Source: UBA4717 sp045580165 (GTDB lineage: Bacteria > Bacillota > Clostridia > Oscillospirales > CAG-272). Taken from it: DNA of 64,000 nucleotides. Position 1 is the first letter of the stretch, and each line of letters begins with the position of its first letter. The stretch spans positions 1 to 64,000 of the forward strand of contig JAZNNG010000028.1 of the NCBI GenBank assembly GCA_045580165.1, given 5' to 3'. The notes below the pieces were generated by a model. The model was not told where the DNA came from. It saw only the letters and a list, made by a program, of their open reading frames with translations, and searched no databases. Of the stretch, positions 60,450-64,000 are shown piece after piece. The position numbers and the translations under genes are program-made.

Positions 60450-62314
60450 TATATATTCTTTTTGCAAGCAACCGTTTCGTCAATAAAGAAACGCTTATAC
60501 CATACGAGGAAGGTAAATACCGTCCATATTTTGCGTCCTCTGTCGTGAGCGCGGTCATCACTGTTTTTGTGCTCGTCAAGAATTGCCAAAAGCTTGTCGG
60601 TGTTGAAAAAATTTGCCGCGTAGTCGCTTGTGAAATATTCTTTTACAATGTTATAATACTTGTCTTCTCTGAGCCAGAAGCGAATCGGCACGGGGAAGCC
60701 CTTTTTCTCTCTGACCGCCCATTCGTCGGGGAGGGTCTTGTTGGCAGCCTTTCTGAAAACGTACTTGGTGTTTTCGGAGGTTATCTTATATTCTGCGGGC
60801 AGGCTTGACGCGTGACGCATAACCTCGTAGTCGAGGAAGGGAACGCGAAGCTCAAGAGATGCCGCCATACTCATTTTGTCAGCCTTTAAGAGAATGTCGC
60901 CGGGAAGCCAGAGATTAAGGTCAAGATATTGCTTTTTTGAAAGCTCGTCAAGTCCCTTTGCTCTCTTGTATATCGGCGCGGTTATTTCTTTTACGCTCTT
61001 TCCTGCTTTATACTCGGGCTTCAGAATATCAAGTGCCTCGGCTTCGGAATAAACCTTAGCCTGACCGATAAACCAGTCCTCGGGTCTGCCCGAATTTTTT
61101 ATTATGAAGTCGTGACCCTTGAAGTAGGGAAGCGCCTTTGCCGTACACGCGGCAAAACGGCGTATGAACGACGGTATTTTTCTGTATTTACGCGCAAGGG
61201 CATTTACGTTGTAGTCTTCATACCCTGCATATATCTCGTCCGCGCCCTCACCCGAAAGCACGACGGTAACGTGCTCCTTGGCAAGCTTTGCAAGGAAGTA
61301 GAGGGGAACTGACGACGGATTTGACTGCGGCTCGTCCATGTGATACTGAATGTCGGAGAAGGCGTCAAAGCACTCATCGGCAGTCAGAAGCTTTTTGTGA
61401 TTTTCAACGGCGAGCTTACTTGAAAGTTCAGCAGCGTAATCGGTTTCGTTGAATTTGTGGTAATCAAATCCCACAGAGAATGTTTTGTCGGGCATAAGGC
61501 AGGCGGTGATATAGCTTGAGTCAACTCCGCCCGAAAGGAAGGAGCCGACCTTTACGTCACTCACCGAGTGAGCCTTTACCGACTCGCGTACGACCTTGTC
61601 TATCTCATCAACGTAGGTGTCAAACGGCTTTTTGTCGGGACTAAAGCTCATATCGCGGTAACGCTCGACCGTGAGCTTGCCGTTCTCGTAAGTAAAATAA
61701 TGAGCCTGCGGGAGCTTGTATACTCCCTTGAAAAATGTTTCGTTATCGGCTGAATACTGGAAGGTAAGATAAGGCCTTAATGCCTTTTCGTTAACCTCCA
61801 TAACAAAATCGGGATGCTCAATAAAGCTTTTTATCTCAGAGCCGAAAAGTAGATTTCCGTCATTGAGTACGGTGTAGTAAAGCGGCTTGATGCCGAACAT
61901 ATCGCGCGCACCGAACAGGCTCTTTGTTTCAAAATCCCATATTGCAAACGCGAACATACCGCGAAGCCTTGTTATGACGTCGCGGCCGAATTTTCTGTAG
62001 CCCTCGAGAAGCACCTCTGTGTCGCAGGTGGTGTCAAAGGTAGAGCCGAGGGAGATAAGCTCCTCGCGGAGCTCACGGAAATTGTATATCTCGCCGTTGA
62101 AAACGATGACGGACTTCCCGTCACGGCTTGTCATCGGCTGACCCGCGTTCTCGCGCAGGTCGAGAATGGATAGTCTGCGGAAGCCGAGAGTAATGCCGTC
62201 ACCGAGATAGGTGTTGCCCATATCGGGACCGCGGTGGAATATTCTGTTGTTCATTTTTTCGATTATCTCGTCACGGCGCTCAATAAAGCCCGTAAATCCG
62301 GCAAAACCGCACAT
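60449..62314 (-). CDS. asnB: Glutamine-dependent asparagine synthase family protein
   Basis: A 621-aa two-domain amidotransferase. The mature N-terminus is Cys2 (MCGFAGFTG) of an Ntn glutaminase, with NRIFHRGPD and VFNGEIYNFRELR. The synthetase domain has the PP-loop SGGVDSS (261-267) and VVLSGEGADEIYAGY. It normally makes asparagine. Homologues in Gram-positives also amidate peptidoglycan residues (mDAP in Bacillus, D-Asp bridges by AsnH in Lactococcus). Located directly before the ATP-grasp ligase, so D-Asp amidation is plausible. AAAGG precedes the ATG by about 8 nt. Confidence 0.9.
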   Translation of the reverse strand: MCGFAGFTGFIERRDEIIEKMNNRIFHRGPDMGNTYLGDGITLGFRRLSILDLRENAGQPMTSRDGKSVIVFNGEIYNFRELREELISLGSTFDTTCDTEVLLEGYRKFGRDVITRLRGMFAFAIWDFETKSLFGARDMFGIKPLYYTVLNDGNLLFGSEIKSFIEHPDFVMEVNEKALRPYLTFQYSADNETFFKGVYKLPQAHYFTYENGKLTVERYRDMSFSPDKKPFDTYVDEIDKVVRESVKAHSVSDVKVGSFLSGGVDSSYITACLMPDKTFSVGFDYHKFNETDYAAELSSKLAVENHKKLLTADECFDAFSDIQYHMDEPQSNPSSVPLYFLAKLAKEHVTVVLSGEGADEIYAGYEDYNVNALARKYRKIPSFIRRFAACTAKALPYFKGHDFIIKNSGRPEDWFIGQAKVYSEAEALDILKPEYKAGKSVKEITAPIYKRAKGLDELSKKQYLDLNLWLPGDILLKADKMSMAASLELRVPFLDYEVMRHASSLPAEYKITSENTKYVFRKAANKTLPDEWAVREKKGFPVPIRFWLREDKYYNIVKEYFTSDYAANFFNTDKLLAILDEHKNSDDRAHDRGRKIWTVFTFLVWYKRFFIDETVACKKNI

Positions 62315-62362
62315 AATTTATAACCTTTCCAAAAATAAAATGCCTGTTAAAAACCGCACATA

Positions 62363-62384
62363 CCGGCGGAGAGGACTCCGCCGG
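62363..62384 (-). terminator. GC-rich hairpin after the glycyl radical enzyme gene
   Basis: CCGGCGGAG-x4-CTCCGCCGG, a nine-bp GC-rich stem. A T5 run lies 8-9 nt beyond it in the leftward direction, too far for a classic terminator, but no other candidate separates the two genes. Confidence 0.5.
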
Positions 62385-62420
62385 CGCGCGAAAAATTTTA
62401 CTTAAATCTTAAACTTCGCG

Positions 62421-64000
62421 TCAGACCTCGTATTCCTGACGTCTGATAACGTGATCCTGATACTCGCGGTCAAGCTCAACGAAGTATGCGCTCCAACCCC
62501 AGATACGAACGACAAGACGTCCGTAGTTTTCGGGATTCTTCTGTGCGTCCTTCATTGTTTCAAGGTTAACGCTGTTAAGCTGGAGCTGATGTCCGCCGAG
62601 CGAGATGAAGTACTTGACGAGCTTTGCAACCTTGCTGATACCGTCCTTGTCGCGGAATACGGAGTTGTGGAATTCAATGGTGAGAGGTCCGCCGTTCATA
62701 ACGTTTTCAAAGTGCTGCTTTGAGAAGGACTTGATTACCGAAACGGGGCCCACCTTTGCAAAGAGACTGGGCGCGAAGTTAGCACCGAAGGGCTCCTTTT
62801 CGAGTCTTCCGTCAGCGGATGCGCCTATCTCGTCAGCGTGCCAGAGGTAGTACATAGCAGAGCCCGTACCTGCTCTCCAGATACCGCCCTCACAGTTCTT
62901 CTTACCCTCGAAGCAAGCGCCGAAGGAATCCATAAGCTCAACCGAGATGCTGTCTGCATAGTCATCGTCCATGCCGAGCTTGGGAGCTTCGTTTCTGAGC
63001 TTTGAGAGAAGCTCCTCGTGACCCTCGAAGTTAGCGCGTACCGCGTCAACCATTTCTTTTGCGGTAACCGACTTTTCGTCGAATACGTACTTCTTGATAG
63101 CCGCAAGGGAGTCAACGGCAGTCGAGTGACCCGTACCGTGAACACCGAAGTTGTGGTACTTGATAGGATCAAGCATTACGCCCTCGAGGAAAGGGGAGGG
63201 AACAAACCATACGTTGTTGACCGATGCCATTATCTTTTCGCATTCTGCCTTGATGTTGGCTTTTACCGTTTCGAAGAATTCTTCATAGGTAGCGCACTTT
63301 TCAAGGTGAGCGTACATAGCGTCGTTAACTGCCTTGGGATATGACATAGCCGCGATGTTAACTATATCGAACGCGCAACCCGAAACGATGAATTCCCAGC
63401 AAGCCGCAACAACGTAGTTAGCGGCATCCTCGTGAGAGTAGCCGAGCTTTTCGAGCGCGGGGATAACGATGTCGTCGTTTTCATACTGCGGGAAGCCGAG
63501 ACCTGCCTTGGTAAGCTCAGTTCCGAGCTCGTAGATCTCGTCGGGAGTGTCCTTTGTAACGCGGAGATTTATCTTGGGGTCGATCATCTTGAGGTTACGG
63601 GATGCCTCAAGACAAATTCTCGAGAGATCGGAGAAAACGTCATTACCGTTTTCGTCAACACCGCCGAGAACCATGCTCTGACCGTTGTCGCCCTGCTGAA
63701 CGCCAACGTACATATCACTGTCCTTGTTAAAGGAGAGGAAGAAGTCCTCAACCAGCTCAAGCGCGGTCTCGTATGTATAAACACCCTTATCCATATCTGC
63801 CTTGAAATAAGGATACATAAACTTGTCAAAGCGGCCTACTGTGTTGTGATAGTTGCCCTCAAGCCACATTGAGAAGTGAAGAATTCTGAACATCTGGAGA
63901 GCTTCTCTGAAGTTTCTTGCTCCGTATCTCGGAACCTGAGTCAGAACCTCTGCGATGTCATTTCTGCCGACACGAACAGCCTCTGCCTTGTATCTGTCGG
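62421..64000 (-). CDS. Glycyl radical enzyme, pyruvate formate-lyase family (partial, 5' end outside window)
   Basis: The C-terminal 525 residues of a PFL-superfamily enzyme; the frame continues past base 64000. The glycyl radical motif RIWGWSAYFVELDREYQDHV lies near the C-terminus (Gly codon 62496-62498, 24 residues before the end) in place of the common RVxGY. The active-site loop is AACWEFIVSG (Cys codon 63399-63401): a single Cys followed by x-Glu, as in the dehydratase/eliminase branch (GCVE), not the Cys-Cys of true pyruvate formate-lyase. The substrate is therefore unlikely to be pyruvate and is unknown. An activating radical-SAM enzyme is expected near the missing 5' end or elsewhere. 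Confidence 0.85.
   Translation of the reverse strand, partial: DRYKAEAVRVGRNDIAEVLTQVPRYGARNFREALQMFRILHFSMWLEGNYHNTVGRFDKFMYPYFKADMDKGVYTYETALELVEDFFLSFNKDSDMYVGVQQGDNGQSMVLGGVDENGNDVFSDLSRICLEASRNLKMIDPKINLRVTKDTPDEIYELGTELTKAGLGFPQYENDDIVIPALEKLGYSHEDAANYVVAACWEFIVSGCAFDIVNIAAMSYPKAVNDAMYAHLEKCATYEEFFETVKANIKAECEKIMASVNNVWFVPSPFLEGVMLDPIKYHNFGVHGTGHSTAVDSLAAIKKYVFDEKSVTAKEMVDAVRANFEGHEELLSKLRNEAPKLGMDDDYADSISVELMDSFGACFEGKKNCEGGIWRAGTGSAMYYLWHADEIGASADGRLEKEPFGANFAPSLFAKVGPVSVIKSFSKQHFENVMNGGPLTIEFHNSVFRDKDGISKVAKLVKYFISLGGHQLQLNSVNLETMKDAQKNPENYGRLVVRIWGWSAYFVELDREYQDHVIRRQEYEV

Overview
The window looks like chromosomal DNA of a spore-forming, Gram-positive anaerobe of the Clostridia (Bacillota), probably a gut-type lineage of roughly 45-50% G+C. 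The signs are a PolC-type replicase, the spoIIAA-spoIIAB-sigF operon, the spoVB-like/mazG/hup/yabO/yabP/yabQ/divIC cluster, cdaA-cdaR, hemZ, a TSCPD-domain protein, strong Shine-Dalgarno sites with several TTG/GTG starts, a glycyl radical enzyme and methylglyoxal synthase. No rRNA, CRISPR array, prophage or plasmid module was seen; there is one tRNA.

Layout. 0-2.7 kb: tRNA-Gln, a large lipoprotein esterase and a small orphan ORF. 2.7-11.1 kb: rpsB-tsf leftward and, from a divergent promoter, pyrH-frr-uppS-cdsA-dxr-rseP-ispG rightward (translation factors, phospholipid, undecaprenyl and MEP isoprenoid synthesis). 11.2-14.35 kb: a carbohydrate insert (GH16 hydrolase, GH4 glycosidase and a divergent AraC regulator) where ispG and polC would often be close neighbours. 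14.4-18.9 kb: polC. 18.95-20.55 kb: an accessory AT-richer segment with a REP-associated transposase that carries its own palindromes inside its coding sequence, a MazG-like pyrophosphatase overlapping a cytidine deaminase, and a REP doublet. 20.5-22.1 kb: the spoIIA operon (leftward). 22.2-30 kb: htpG, a prephenate-dehydratase-like protein, a TSCPD protein, phosphohexomutase, Nudix hydrolase, DD-carboxypeptidase and a P-loop ATPase. 30-40.8 kb: a long operon cdaA-cdaR-FAD oxidoreductase-rseC-recJ-relA-dtd-hemZ (c-di-AMP and ppGpp signalling, repair, tRNA proofreading, haem). 40.8-46 kb: uridine-kinase-like gene, flippase, mazG, then hup, yabO, yabP, yabQ, divIC. 46-51.3 kb: orphan fumarase alpha subunit, serine hydrolase, a 35-aa membrane peptide, rsuA-like synthase, tex. 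51.5-52.6 kb: msmX-type sugar ABC ATPase. 52.7-64 kb, all leftward: HTH-TPR regulator, mgsA, yebC, then argS, murE, Asp/Glu racemase, ATP-grasp ligase, asnB-like amidotransferase and a partial glycyl radical enzyme.

The most coherent less-described unit is murE, racemase, ATP-grasp ligase and asparagine-synthase-like gene (56.9-62.3 kb). Together they fit a route that makes D-Asp, attaches it to the peptidoglycan stem and amidates it (a D-Asp/D-iso-Asn cross-bridge). MurE supports this because it lacks the Arg of the DNPR motif that marks diaminopimelate-adding enzymes. The second notable system is the REP/transposase module at 19-20.5 kb. Functions are inferred from reading motifs by eye; no database search was run.
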